DNA of 64,000 nucleotides from JBEEFP01 sp041166085 (GTDB lineage Bacteria; Actinomycetota; Acidimicrobiia; Acidimicrobiales; JAFATL01): contig JBEEFP010000074.1 in assembly GCA_041166085.1 (NCBI GenBank), forward strand, positions 1 to 64,000, in the 5' to 3' direction. A program made the translations under genes and the position numbers. Numbering within the stretch: the first letter of the stretch is position 1; each line of letters begins with the position of its first letter. The notes beneath the pieces are model-generated. The model ran no database searches. It saw nothing but the letters and a program-made list of their open reading frames with translations, and had not been told where the DNA came from. Below are positions 50,664 through 59,260 of this stretch, piece after piece.

Positions 50664-50773
50664 AACAGTTCGCTCCCTTGGCCCGGGCGCGCCTGAGCCC
50701 GGACAGATGTACAGCGCCAGGAAACCCGATTTTGTTCCCTCTGGCTCAGAATTGCCAGCCAGCACTAGAAATC

Positions 50774-51973
50774 ATGCGTATGAGCACCACCAGTGTGGAC
50801 GATCTGGTCACCCAGCGGGTGGACCTTCTCCTGGCGGAACACCCCCCGAAGGAGACGCCTCCCCAGACGTTCTGGGCCGCCCAGTATGACCTGGGCCTCG
50901 CCTGGGTGTATTTCCCAGAAGGAAAGGGCGGCCTCGGGGCCAGCCCCAACCTCCAGGGCCTGGTGGACGAGCGATTGCGGGCCGCGGGGGCGCCGAGCAA
51001 CTTCGGGCGCAACCCCATCGGGCTGGGGATGGGAGCCCCGGTCGTTCTCACCCACGGCAGCGAGGCCCAGCACGAGCGCTACCTGCGCCCGCTGTTCACG
51101 TGCGAGGAGATCTGGTGCCAGCTCTTCTCCGAGCCGGGCGCCGGCTCCGATGTGGCCAGCCTGTCGACGATGGCGGTGCGAGATGGCGACGAGTGGGTGA
51201 TCAACGGCCAGAAGGTGTGGACCACGCTCGCCCACCTGTCGAGCTTCGGCATGCTCGTGTCGCGCACCGATCCCGACCAGCCCAAGCACAAGGGGCTCAC
51301 CTACTTCGTCGTCGACATGCACGCACCAGGTGTCGAGGTGCGTCCGCTGCGACAGATGACGGGGGAGGCGGAGTTCAACGAGGTGTACTTCACCGACGTC
51401 CGCATCCCCGACGCCGAGCGGCTCGGTGAAGTGGGCGAGGGGTGGCGGGTGACGATGACCACGCTCATGAACGAGCGCGTCGCCCTCGGTGGCGGCAGCG
51501 GTGTCGCACCGCGCGGGTCAGGAGCCATCGGCGAGGCCGTCCGTCTGTGGAAGCAGCGGGCGGACAAGAACCCGGTGCTGCGCGACCGGCTCATGGCTCT
51601 GTGGGTCGAGTCCGAGTGCGCGCGGCTCACCAACATGCGCGCGGCCCAGACGCGCCAGGCCGGCGTCCCGGGGCCCGAGGGGTCGACGGGCAAGCTGCAC
51701 GGCGCGGAGCTCAACAAGAAGATCTACGAGCTGTGCATCGACATCATGGGGCCGGCCGGCCAGCTCTACTCGAGCTACGAGATGGTCCGCCCCGACGGGT
51801 TGGTGATGATGAGCGACGACGTCACCAAGTCGTTCCTGCGCTCCCGCGCCAACTCCATCGAAGGCGGCACGTCGGAGGTCATGCGCAACATCCTGGGCGA
51901 GCGGGTGCTCGGCCTCCCCGGCGACGTCCGCGTCGACAAGGAGCTGCCCTGGCGTGAGGTCCCGCGCAACTGA
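50774..51973 (+). CDS. Acyl-CoA dehydrogenase
   Basis: Flavin-dependent acyl-CoA dehydrogenase of 399 residues (397 if ATG 50780 is used). Visible blocks are FGRNPIGLGMGAPVVLTHGS, WCQLFSEPGAGSDVASL (FAD/substrate), WVINGQKVWTTLAHL, MTGEAEFNEVYFTDVRIP and the C-terminal IEGGTSEVMRNILGERVLGLP. This is the usual intact counterpart of the broken gene at the window start. It probably acts in lipid or steroid side-chain degradation. It shares a 110-base divergent region with the sigma factor. Confidence 0.92.
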   Translation: MRMSTTSVDDLVTQRVDLLLAEHPPKETPPQTFWAAQYDLGLAWVYFPEGKGGLGASPNLQGLVDERLRAAGAPSNFGRNPIGLGMGAPVVLTHGSEAQHERYLRPLFTCEEIWCQLFSEPGAGSDVASLSTMAVRDGDEWVINGQKVWTTLAHLSSFGMLVSRTDPDQPKHKGLTYFVVDMHAPGVEVRPLRQMTGEAEFNEVYFTDVRIPDAERLGEVGEGWRVTMTTLMNERVALGGGSGVAPRGSGAIGEAVRLWKQRADKNPVLRDRLMALWVESECARLTNMRAAQTRQAGVPGPEGSTGKLHGAELNKKIYELCIDIMGPAGQLYSSYEMVRPDGLVMMSDDVTKSFLRSRANSIEGGTSEVMRNILGERVLGLPGDVRVDKELPWREVPRN

Positions 51974-51983
51974 TCTCCCCTTT

Positions 51984-52035
51984 GCGAACTCGCCCGGTTT
52001 GGACTGCTGGAGCAGACCAAACCAGGCGAGTTCGC
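51984..52035. terminator. Long hairpin at a convergent junction
   Basis: GCGAACTCGCC pairs with GGCGAGTTCGC, GGTTTGG with CCAAACC and CTGCT with AGCAG, with two mismatches: 23 pairs in all. It stands between the acyl-CoA dehydrogenase and the convergent LLM gene, as a two-way terminator would. Confidence 0.65.
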
Positions 52036-52048
52036 TTGGGGTGTGGGG

Positions 52049-53299
52049 TCAGATGGCGGGGACGGCGTTGATCACGTAGTCCCGCGGGGGGTCGCGCGGC
52101 GGCGGCCTGCGTTCCAGCGCCCTCGCCATCGCGGGACCGAGGCACTCGAGCTTCTGAGCCTCGCGCTCGGGCTCTCCGGCATGGAACTCCGGCATCACCT
52201 CGCGGGCGAACAGCTCCATGGACTCGCAGATGTGGGCGTGCTGGTTCCGGCCCGCCTGGGACACGAAGATGACCTGGTCGACGCCCGCGTCGGCGTAGCG
52301 CTGCAGCAACGCGCGCACCTGGTCGGGCGTGCCGATGGCGCCGCGCAACGACCCGAGCCCGCCCTTCTCGATCATGGCGGCCAGCGATTCGCCCGTCTGC
52401 GCGGCAACGCCGCGGTCGAAGCCGTACTCCGAGCGCTTCTCCTGGAACTCGTCCCAGACGTTGGTGATGCCGGGGCGGTGCTGGCCGATGGCGTAGTGGT
52501 GGATGAGCGAGTAGCCGAAGAAGTGGCCGCCGTCGAGGCCGCGCTCGATGGCGGTCTCCTCGTCGGCATGGCACATGAACGGCATGACCACCGCCAGGTT
52601 GGGGTTCACTGCGAACCCCGCGGGCACGCACTCGTCGGACTGCAGGGTCGCGTAGTAGTCGTCGACCCAGACCTTGGCCTCGTCGGGTTCGACGAAGCTG
52701 AACGACAGCGCGCCGAGGCCGCGTTGCGCGGCCAGGTGGATGGTGTCGCGCCGGCTGCACGCCACCCACATGGGCGGGTGCGGCCGTTGTCTTGGTTTCG
52801 GCAAGACGTTGCGCGGCGGCATCTGCAGCCACTTGCCGTCGGCGCCGGCGAACGGTTCCTCGACGAACATGCGCGACACGGCTTCGACCGCCTCGGTCCA
52901 CTGCTCGCGCTTGTCCTCCCGCGCGATGCCGAAGCCACCCAGCTCGTTCTCCGAGGACGACTCGCCCGTGCCGAACTCGACGCGCCCGTTGGACAGGAGG
53001 TCGAGGGTCGCGATCCGCTCGGCCACCCGCGCGGTGTGATTGAAATTGAACGGCAGCTGCACGATCCCGTGTCCCAGGCGGATGCGCGAGGTGCGCTGGG
53101 ACGCGGCGGCCAGGAAGACCTCGGGCGCGGAGGAGTGCGAGTACTCCTCGAGGAAGTGGTGCTCGACCTCCCACACCGCGTCGTAGCCCAGCGCGTCCAT
53201 CAGTTCGATCTGATCGAGGGCATCCTGCAGCAGCTGGAACTCGCTGTCGGGACCCCATGGACGGGGGAGCTGGTGCTCGTAGAAGAACCCGAACTTCAC
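52049..53299 (-). CDS. Luciferase-like (LLM) monooxygenase
   Basis: LLM-fold flavoenzyme of 416 residues, starting MKFGFFYEHQLPRPWG. It has LMDALGYDAVWEVEHHFLEEYSHSSAPEVF, AASQRTSRIRLGHGIVQLPFNFNHTARVAERIATLDLLSNGR and FGTGESSSENELGGFG. The pattern fits the LLM class found in many copies in these bacteria. The cofactor and substrate are unknown. It stands alone between a hairpin and the furA region. Confidence 0.85.
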   Translation of the reverse strand: MKFGFFYEHQLPRPWGPDSEFQLLQDALDQIELMDALGYDAVWEVEHHFLEEYSHSSAPEVFLAAASQRTSRIRLGHGIVQLPFNFNHTARVAERIATLDLLSNGRVEFGTGESSSENELGGFGIAREDKREQWTEAVEAVSRMFVEEPFAGADGKWLQMPPRNVLPKPRQRPHPPMWVACSRRDTIHLAAQRGLGALSFSFVEPDEAKVWVDDYYATLQSDECVPAGFAVNPNLAVVMPFMCHADEETAIERGLDGGHFFGYSLIHHYAIGQHRPGITNVWDEFQEKRSEYGFDRGVAAQTGESLAAMIEKGGLGSLRGAIGTPDQVRALLQRYADAGVDQVIFVSQAGRNQHAHICESMELFAREVMPEFHAGEPEREAQKLECLGPAMARALERRPPPRDPPRDYVINAVPAI

Positions 53300-53340
53300 T
53301 GCGGCAAGTTAACGCCGGCCCCGGATCCCGGGCCCAAATT

Positions 53341-53353
53341 TGGACTCAGTCCA
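53341..53353. promoter_or_regulatory. Candidate FurA operator
   Basis: TGGACTCAGTCCA is a perfect 6+1+6 palindrome flanked by A/T (AAATT before it), 52 bases upstream of the furA start. In mycobacteria FurA represses its own furA-katG operon from a site just upstream. The match to that role is by position and symmetry. Confidence 0.5.
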
Positions 53354-53405
53354 GGAGTGAGCTAGAACGGCCGCCATAGCCCTGGACCCATCCGTCGACG
53401 CTGCC

Positions 53406-53852
53406 GTGGCCCTCCGCGCGTGTGGCCTGCACGCGACGACCCAGCGTCTGGCCGTGCTGCGGGCGGTGTCCGATCGGCCCCACAGCACGGCGGACGACAT
53501 CGACACGCTTGTGCGGGCCGACCTCGGCGCCGTCTCGCGCCAGGCGGTGTACGACGCCCTCGGAGCGCTCACGGACAACGGTCTCCTGCGCCGAATCCAG
53601 CCGGCCCGGTCCCCCGCGCGCTACGAGGACCGCGTCGCCGACAACCACCACCACCTCATCTGCCGGACCTGTCGCCGCATGGTCGACGTCGATTGCGCGG
53701 TTGGCTACACCCCGTGCCTGACGGCCGCCGACGACGAGGGCTACGAGATCGACGAGGCCGAGGTCATCTACTGGGGCCGGTGTCCCAGCTGTGTCGCAGC
53801 AACTAGCAATGAGAACGAACAAGCGAAACCGAGAAAGGATCGCCGTGCCTGA
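53406..53852 (+). CDS. furA: Fur-family redox repressor (FurA/CatR type)
   Basis: Ferric-uptake-family repressor of 148 residues. The winged helix is ATTQRLAVLRAVSDRPHSTADDIDTLV with SRQAVYDALGALTDNGLL. The metal site includes DNHHHLICRTCRRMVDVD, and a second CxxC lies in WGRCPSCVAA. The GTG at 53406 is taken; a few more residues upstream are in frame but have no good start. The last 8 bases overlap katG, as in mycobacterial furA-katG operons, so it should repress katG until peroxide inactivates it. Confidence 0.9.
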   Translation: MALRACGLHATTQRLAVLRAVSDRPHSTADDIDTLVRADLGAVSRQAVYDALGALTDNGLLRRIQPARSPARYEDRVADNHHHLICRTCRRMVDVDCAVGYTPCLTAADDEGYEIDEAEVIYWGRCPSCVAATSNENEQAKPRKDRRA

Positions 53853-56007
53853 CCGCAGCGAGAGCGAGAACCCAGCAATCGAAGCACCGGAGCCGAAGCC
53901 GCATCGGCCCAGGTCGAACCAGGATTGGTGGCCGAATCAGCTGGACCTGTCGGTTCTCCATCAGCACTCGACCAAGTCCGATCCGATGGACGAGGACTTC
54001 GACTACGCCGAAGCGTTCAAGTCCCTCGACCTCGACGGGCTGAAGCGCGACGTCATCGAGGTGATGACGACCTCGCAGGAGTGGTGGCCGGCCGACTACG
54101 GCCACTACGGGCCGCTCTTCATCCGGCTGACGTGGCACGCGGCTGGCACATACCGGATCCACGACGGCCGCGGCGGTGCAGGCGACGGCGCCCAGCGCTT
54201 TGCTCCCCTCAACAGCTGGCCCGACAACGCCAACCTCGACAAGGCCCGCCGATTGCTCTGGCCCGTCAAGCAGAAGTACGGCCGGAGTCTGTCCTGGGCC
54301 GACCTGCTCGTCTACGCCGGCAACGCCGCCCTCGAGTCGATGGGGTTCAAGACGTTCGGCTTCGCCTTCGGGCGACGCGACGTCTGGGAGCCGGAGGAGG
54401 TCTTCTGGGGGCCCGAGGACACGTGGCTCGGCGACGAGCGCTACAGCGGCGAGCGCGACCTCGGCGAACCGTTCGGCGCCGTGCAGATGGGCCTCATCTA
54501 CGTCAACCCGGAGGGGCCGAACGGCAACCCCGATCCGCTCGCCTCGGCCAGGGACATCCGGGAGACCTTCCGTCGCATGGCGATGAACGACGAGGAGACG
54601 GTCGCCCTCATCGTCGGTGGCCACACCTTCGGCAAGTGCCACGGTGCCGGCGACCCCGACCTGGTCGGCCCTGAGCCCGAGGGCTGTCCCGTCGAGCATC
54701 AGGGGATCGGGTGGAAGAGCTCGTACGGTACCGGCAAGGGCGACGACGCGATCACCAGCGGTCTCGAGGGGCCGTGGACGAATGCGCCGACGACATGGGA
54801 CAACGGGTTCCTCGACAACCTGTTCAACTACGACTGGGAACTCACGACGAGCCCCGCCGGTGCCAAGCAGTGGACGCCGACGAACCCCGAGGCGCAGCGC
54901 ACCGTTCCCGGCGCTCATGACGCGTCGAAGCGGGTCGCGCCGATCATGCTGACGAGCGATCTCGGGCTCAAGATGGACCCGATCTACGCGCCCATCGCCA
55001 AGCGCTTCCACGAGAACCCCGATCAGCTCGCCGACGCGTTCGCCAAGGCCTGGTACAAGCTGCTGCACCGCGACATGGGCCCCGTCTCGCGCTTCCTCGG
55101 CCCGTGGGTTCCCGAGCCGCAGTTGTGGCAGGACCCGGTCCCCGCCGTCGACCACCAGCTGATCGGGGCCGACGACATCGCCGCTCTCAAGGCCAAGCTC
55201 CTCGCGTCAGGGTTGTCCGTCTCCCAGCTGGTCACCACCGCGTGGGCGTCGGCGGCCAGCTTCCGCGACACCGACAAGCGGGGTGGCGCCAACGGGGCGC
55301 GCATTCGTCTCGCGCCGCAGAAGGACTGGGAGTCCAACAACCCGGCCGAGCTGGCCAAGGTGCTCCAGACCCTCGAACAGGTGCAGCAGGAGTTCAACAG
55401 CGGCGGGAAGCAGGTCTCGCTGGCTGACCTGATCGTCCTGGGCGGTTGCGCGGCGGTCGAGCAGGCCGCGAAGGCGGCCGGCCACGACGTCACGGTGCCC
55501 TTCGAGCCGGGGCGCACCGACGCTTCGCAGGAGCAGACCGACACCGAGGCGTTCGAGGTGCTCGAACCGATCGCCGACGGCTTCCGCAACTACGCGCGCT
55601 CGGGGGACAAGGTGCCGGCGGAGACACGGCTGCTGGACAAGGCCAACCTGCTGTCGCTGACCGCTCCCGAGATGACGGTGCTCGTCGGCGGCATGCGTGC
55701 CTTGAACGCCAACGTCGGGGCGAGCGCGCACGGCGTCCTCACTGACCGACCGGAGACGCTGACCAACGACTTCTTCACCAACCTGCTCGACAGCACCACC
55801 GAGTGGAAGCCGTCCGCGTCGTCGGAGAACGTGTACGAGGGTGGCGGACGGACCGCCACGGCCGCCGACCTCGTCTTCGGCTCGCACTCGCAGCTCCGTG
55901 CGTACGCGGAGGTGTACGCGAGCAGCGACGGCGAGGAGAAGTTCGTTCGGGACTTCGTGGCCGCGTGGGACAAGGTCATGAACCTCGATCGCTTCGACCT
56001 GGACTGA
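53845..56007 (+). CDS. katG: Catalase-peroxidase KatG
   Basis: Bifunctional haem catalase-peroxidase of 720 residues that removes hydrogen peroxide. Distal residues are Arg94, Trp97 and His98 in IRLTWHAAGTYR. The Met-Tyr-Trp adduct is complete (Trp97, Tyr219 in LIYVNPEGP and Met245 in RRMAMNDEET, 26 apart as expected). The proximal His260 is in VGGHTFGK. Ser305 corresponds to the mycobacterial Ser315. A degenerate C-terminal half follows, as usual. GTG 53845 is the start because AAAGGA lies 5 bases before it; an upstream ATG at 53791 would overlap furA more deeply. Confidence 0.95.
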   Translation: MPDRSESENPAIEAPEPKPHRPRSNQDWWPNQLDLSVLHQHSTKSDPMDEDFDYAEAFKSLDLDGLKRDVIEVMTTSQEWWPADYGHYGPLFIRLTWHAAGTYRIHDGRGGAGDGAQRFAPLNSWPDNANLDKARRLLWPVKQKYGRSLSWADLLVYAGNAALESMGFKTFGFAFGRRDVWEPEEVFWGPEDTWLGDERYSGERDLGEPFGAVQMGLIYVNPEGPNGNPDPLASARDIRETFRRMAMNDEETVALIVGGHTFGKCHGAGDPDLVGPEPEGCPVEHQGIGWKSSYGTGKGDDAITSGLEGPWTNAPTTWDNGFLDNLFNYDWELTTSPAGAKQWTPTNPEAQRTVPGAHDASKRVAPIMLTSDLGLKMDPIYAPIAKRFHENPDQLADAFAKAWYKLLHRDMGPVSRFLGPWVPEPQLWQDPVPAVDHQLIGADDIAALKAKLLASGLSVSQLVTTAWASAASFRDTDKRGGANGARIRLAPQKDWESNNPAELAKVLQTLEQVQQEFNSGGKQVSLADLIVLGGCAAVEQAAKAAGHDVTVPFEPGRTDASQEQTDTEAFEVLEPIADGFRNYARSGDKVPAETRLLDKANLLSLTAPEMTVLVGGMRALNANVGASAHGVLTDRPETLTNDFFTNLLDSTTEWKPSASSENVYEGGGRTATAADLVFGSHSQLRAYAEVYASSDGEEKFVRDFVAAWDKVMNLDRFDLD

Positions 56008-56009
56008 TA

Positions 56010-56066
56010 CTGCGTCTCTCGAGGAACTTGGGTACCGATTCGGTACCCGAGTTCCTCGAGACGCAG
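56010..56066. terminator. 26-bp hairpin at the katG / hydrolase junction
   Basis: The stem has a two-base bulge and one G-U pair and is capped by ATT. The left arm reads CTGCGTCTC TC GAGGAACT and contains GGTACC near the loop. It lies 3 bases after the katG stop, between two convergent genes. The outer arm resembles two other hairpins in the window. Confidence 0.65.
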
Positions 56067-56070
56067 AAAT

Positions 56071-56997
56071 TCAGGCTCGAGCCAAGGTCTTCGTCAGGAA
56101 GCGCTCGATGGCGTCGGTGATCGCCTCGGGCTCCTCGATGGGAAGGCAGTGGGTGGCGTCGGCGAACTCGACGAGCTCGCTGTCCGGGAGCACCTCGTGC
56201 ATGTGGCGTTGCACCGCGGGCGGGGTGAAGTGGTCCTTGCCCGCGACGAGGTTCAGCACCGGCACGCGGACGTCAGGCAACAGGTCGGCGGCCGAGTGGC
56301 GCCGCATCCCGTCGATGGCCTTGAACAGGATCACCGGATCGCGGGTCGACAGGTGGGTGATGTACGGCGCCAGTAGCTCGGCCGTCACCTTGGGACCGGC
56401 CGCACCGAGGGCTTGGGCCGCCTTCAACCCGAACTTGGCGTTGTTGCCGATGCGCCACCACGCAGCGGTCAGCGCGCCGGGGATGGCGGTCACTGCGAAG
56501 CGGCCCAGCGGGAAGAGGTGGTTCCAGAAGCCGCGACCGAAGAACGTGTTGAGCGGGTTCTCGTACGGGCCGGCGATGGCGACGAGGCCCGCGGTCATGT
56601 CGGGCGCCTGGCGGTACGCCTCGAGAATGGTCTGCACGCCCATGGAGTGGCCGACGAACACCGCCCGCTCCACGCCCTCGTGCCGCGCCACCTCGATGAG
56701 GTCGAGGGCCATGCGGTCGACGCTCATGTCCTCGTCGGTGATGTTGCGGGCCTTGAACCCGGGCGCCCGCGGCAGCCCCGATTCACCGTGGCCGCGGGTG
56801 TCCGGGAGGATCACACGGTGGCCGCGCTCGACCAGATCGGGCACGAGGGTGATCCAGTAGGCGTCGCTGCAGGACCACCCGTTGGCCAGCACGATGGTCG
56901 GCCCGTCGCCCTCACCCCGCACCGTGTAGCGGATGGGCGTCCCGTCGGAGACACCCAACTCACGGTCCTTCTCGAACAGTGCGTAGTCGGCGGACAT
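56071..56997 (-). CDS. Alpha/beta hydrolase
   Basis: Alpha/beta-hydrolase of 308 residues with the oxyanion region VLANGWSCSDAYW, the acidic turn LPDTRGHGESG, the nucleophile in FVGHSMGVQTI and the late catalytic His in ADATHCLPIEEP. A lid segment lies at about 150-200. The ATG at 56997 (MSADYALFEKD) is preferred over the longer frame. Substrate unknown; esters or epoxides are typical. Confidence 0.85.
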   Translation of the reverse strand: MSADYALFEKDRELGVSDGTPIRYTVRGEGDGPTIVLANGWSCSDAYWITLVPDLVERGHRVILPDTRGHGESGLPRAPGFKARNITDEDMSVDRMALDLIEVARHEGVERAVFVGHSMGVQTILEAYRQAPDMTAGLVAIAGPYENPLNTFFGRGFWNHLFPLGRFAVTAIPGALTAAWWRIGNNAKFGLKAAQALGAAGPKVTAELLAPYITHLSTRDPVILFKAIDGMRRHSAADLLPDVRVPVLNLVAGKDHFTPPAVQRHMHEVLPDSELVEFADATHCLPIEEPEAITDAIERFLTKTLARA

Positions 56998-57033
56998 AAC
57001 GGACAGTCTCGCACACCCCACCCCAACCCTGGC

Positions 57034-57082
57034 CGTCTCGAGGAAGTGGGGTACCTCATCGGTACCCCACTTCCACGAGACG
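57034..57082. terminator. 22-bp hairpin between amidohydrolase and hydrolase genes
   Basis: CGTCTCG-A-GGAAGTGGGGTACC pairs with GGTACCCCACTTCC-A-CGAGACG around the loop TCATC. It lies 7 bases past the amidohydrolase stop on the minus strand. The outer arm GTCTCGAGGAA and the inner GGTACC are shared with the hairpin after katG. Confidence 0.65.
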
Positions 57083-57089
57083 TGGGGTT

Positions 57090-58253
57090 TCAGGCCGTGA
57101 CCAGGGCTGCGCCCATGAGGTCGACGAAGTTGTCGCAGTAGAACTTCTGGAGACGGGGCTCGTCGATGCCGGCCAGGCTGCGCTCGAAGCGGCCGAGGGG
57201 ATTGCGGCCACCCTCGACGTGCGGGTAGTCGGAGCTGAACATGCAGACGTCGGGGCCGGTCTGCTCGACGATCCAGCCCGCGTCTTCGCTCGGGTAGGGC
57301 GTGATGCGGACCTGGCGCTGGACGTACTCACTCGGCTTGAGGTCGAGCCGCTGGAGGCGCTCCTCGTTCTTGCGGAACGCGTCGGCGGCGGAGTCGAGCA
57401 TGCGCATCCACCCGGGCGCCCACGAGCCGCCCTGCTCGATGACGCCGAACTTCAGCCGTGGGTAGCGATCGAGGATGCCGTCGAGGACGAGCGCAGTGAG
57501 GCTCTGCATGGGTGGGTACGGGATCGACATGTAGTCGACCGAGCGGAAGTTCTCGTCGCCGCCGTGGAAGTCGGGGATCTTGGGCATCCCGTTCTCGAAG
57601 TACATGGGATCGAGCAGCTGCCCGCCACCGCCGACGTGGTAGATGATCGGCAGCCCCGCGTCCTGGGCTTGGTCCCACACCGGGAACAGTCCGGTGTGGC
57701 TAGGGGAGTGGTTGCGCGGACAGGCGGACGGGATCATCAACGCCTTGCAGCCGGCCTCGATGGCCTCGGCCGTGAACGCGGCACTGCGCTCGAAGTCGGC
57801 GAGCGGGACGTAGCCCACCGGCAGCAGGCGCGGGTCGACCGCGCAGAAGTCGACGATGGCACGGTTGTGTGCGCGCGCCAGTCCGTACGCGAAGTCGAGG
57901 TCGTCGACGTCTCGCTCCGCTCGCAACAACATGCCGTTCATGAACGTGTGGAACACGAGCTGCGACTCGAACCCGAGCAGGTCGAGGGCGCGCGGGCGGT
58001 CGTCCTTGAGGAACGAGCCGGTCGCCTTCCAGTTCTTGCGCAGCCAGATCTCGGCCTCGTCGGCGGCGCGAAAGTCGGGGTCGCGATGCTGACGGCGCAG
58101 CTCCTCGATGAAGGACTCCTCGCCCGGCTTGACGCTGGCGACGAACAACGGCTTCATGCGCGCCCGGACGGAGGGCTCAGCCCACGGCTCGAGCCAGTCC
58201 GGCGTCTCCATCACATGGGAATCCGCGTCGTGGATCGTGCGACTGTGGGACAT
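57090..58253 (-). CDS. Amidohydrolase-2 family metal-dependent hydrolase
   Basis: TIM-barrel hydrolase of 387 residues. The metal motif is IHDADSHVMETPDW (a D-x-H variant of HxH). Other features are the central GLPIIYHVGGGGQLLD with a His ligand, the catalytic-type Asp in CMFSSDYPHVEGG and LLPVGYVPLADFERSAAFTAEA. Such enzymes decarboxylate or hydrolyse aromatic acids or lactones; the reaction here is unknown. A -10 element 7 bases before the ATG fixes the start. It is a single-gene unit closed by a hairpin. Confidence 0.88.
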   Translation of the reverse strand: MSHSRTIHDADSHVMETPDWLEPWAEPSVRARMKPLFVASVKPGEESFIEELRRQHRDPDFRAADEAEIWLRKNWKATGSFLKDDRPRALDLLGFESQLVFHTFMNGMLLRAERDVDDLDFAYGLARAHNRAIVDFCAVDPRLLPVGYVPLADFERSAAFTAEAIEAGCKALMIPSACPRNHSPSHTGLFPVWDQAQDAGLPIIYHVGGGGQLLDPMYFENGMPKIPDFHGGDENFRSVDYMSIPYPPMQSLTALVLDGILDRYPRLKFGVIEQGGSWAPGWMRMLDSAADAFRKNEERLQRLDLKPSEYVQRQVRITPYPSEDAGWIVEQTGPDVCMFSSDYPHVEGGRNPLGRFERSLAGIDEPRLQKFYCDNFVDLMGAALVTA

Positions 58254-58260
58254 GCCCCGA

Positions 58261-58266
58261 AGGTTA
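58261..58266 (-). promoter_or_regulatory. -10 element of the amidohydrolase gene
   Basis: TAACCT on the minus strand is followed by 7 bases and the ATG at 58253. It lies directly after the stop of the upstream CDF gene. Confidence 0.5.
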
Positions 58267-58267
58267 G

Positions 58268-59182
58268 TTATCCGGTGCGGACGTAGTCCGGCTCGATGTA
58301 GATGAGCTGGACGGACGGGACGGCGGAGCGGATCCGCGCCTCGGTCTCGTCGATCGCCCGCGCCAGCGCTTCGAAGGTGAGCGACCGGTCGAACTCGACC
58401 TTGGCCGCTACCAGGAGCTCGTCGGGTCCGAGGTGCTCGGTGCGCATGTGGATGAGCTGGCGCACCGCGGGCGAGCCCGTGATGGCCTCCTCGATCGCCT
58501 TGGTGCGGCGCGGCGACGCGGCCTCGCCGATCAACAGGCTCTTCATCTCGATGGCGAGCACCGACGCGATCGCGACCAGCAGCACGCCGATGGCGAGGCT
58601 GCCGATGGCGTCGAAGCGGCCGTTGCCGGTGACCTCGGCGACGACGACGCCGACGAGCGCGAACGCGAGTCCGACGAGAGCGCCCACGTCTTCCAGCAGC
58701 ACGACGGGCAGCTCGGGGACCTTGGCGTGGCGGATGAAGCGCCACCACGACTCATCGGGGTCGCGCGACTTCGATGCCTCCTGCACCGCTGTCCGCAGCG
58801 AGAACGATTCGAGCAGCACCGCGAACGACAGGATGCCGATGGCCCACCACGCGGACTCCACCGTGTGGGGATGGCGCAGCTTCTCCTCACCCTCGAAGAG
58901 CGCGAAGAGCCCGCCGACGCTGAAGAGCATGAGCGACACGACGAAGGCCCAGAAGTAGCGCTCCCTGCCGTGCCCGAACTGATGCTTGGCGGTCGGGCCT
59001 CGCTCGGACCGCCGTCCTCCCAGGAACAGGAGCCCCTGATTGGCCGTGTCGGCCATCGAGTGGATGGCCTCGGCCAGCATCGACGCGGCCCCGGTGACGA
59101 AGAAGCCGACGAACTTGGCGATGGCGATACCGAGGTTGGCGAGGAAGGCGGCGATGATGGCTCGGCGGCTGCCCTCGTGCAC
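58268..59182 (-). CDS. Cation diffusion facilitator (SLC30A9/ZnT9-like)
   Basis: Divalent-metal efflux protein of 304 residues with about six helices and a cytosolic C-terminal domain (VRQLIHMRTEHLGPDELLVAAKVEF). The first metal motif is HSMAD (His41, Asp45). The second helix motif is LLEDVGALVG, in which the usual HxxxD or DxxxD is replaced by an Glu-Asp form seen in the ZnT9 branch. Zinc is the likely cargo. GTG 59182 is set by a -10 hexamer 6 bases upstream. Confidence 0.88.
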   Translation of the reverse strand: MHEGSRRAIIAAFLANLGIAIAKFVGFFVTGAASMLAEAIHSMADTANQGLLFLGGRRSERGPTAKHQFGHGRERYFWAFVVSLMLFSVGGLFALFEGEEKLRHPHTVESAWWAIGILSFAVLLESFSLRTAVQEASKSRDPDESWWRFIRHAKVPELPVVLLEDVGALVGLAFALVGVVVAEVTGNGRFDAIGSLAIGVLLVAIASVLAIEMKSLLIGEAASPRRTKAIEEAITGSPAVRQLIHMRTEHLGPDELLVAAKVEFDRSLTFEALARAIDETEARIRSAVPSVQLIYIEPDYVRTG

Positions 59183-59188
59183 CCGCGG

Positions 59189-59194
59189 AATCTA
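59189..59194 (-). promoter_or_regulatory. -10 element of the CDF gene
   Basis: TAGATT on the minus strand plus 6 bases leads to the GTG at 59182. A leaderless message is predicted. Confidence 0.5.
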
Positions 59195-59260
59195 CCGGTG
59201 AACGGAATTCGGGCCGCTCGACCTATGGCGCCGGCGTGTGCTTCGTGTCGATGCATCCCT

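Noticed and set aside
50741..50758. CTGGC/GCCAG inverted repeat between the sigma factor and the acyl-CoA dehydrogenase
   Set aside because: Five-base arms are expected often by chance at this base composition and nothing else supports an operator.
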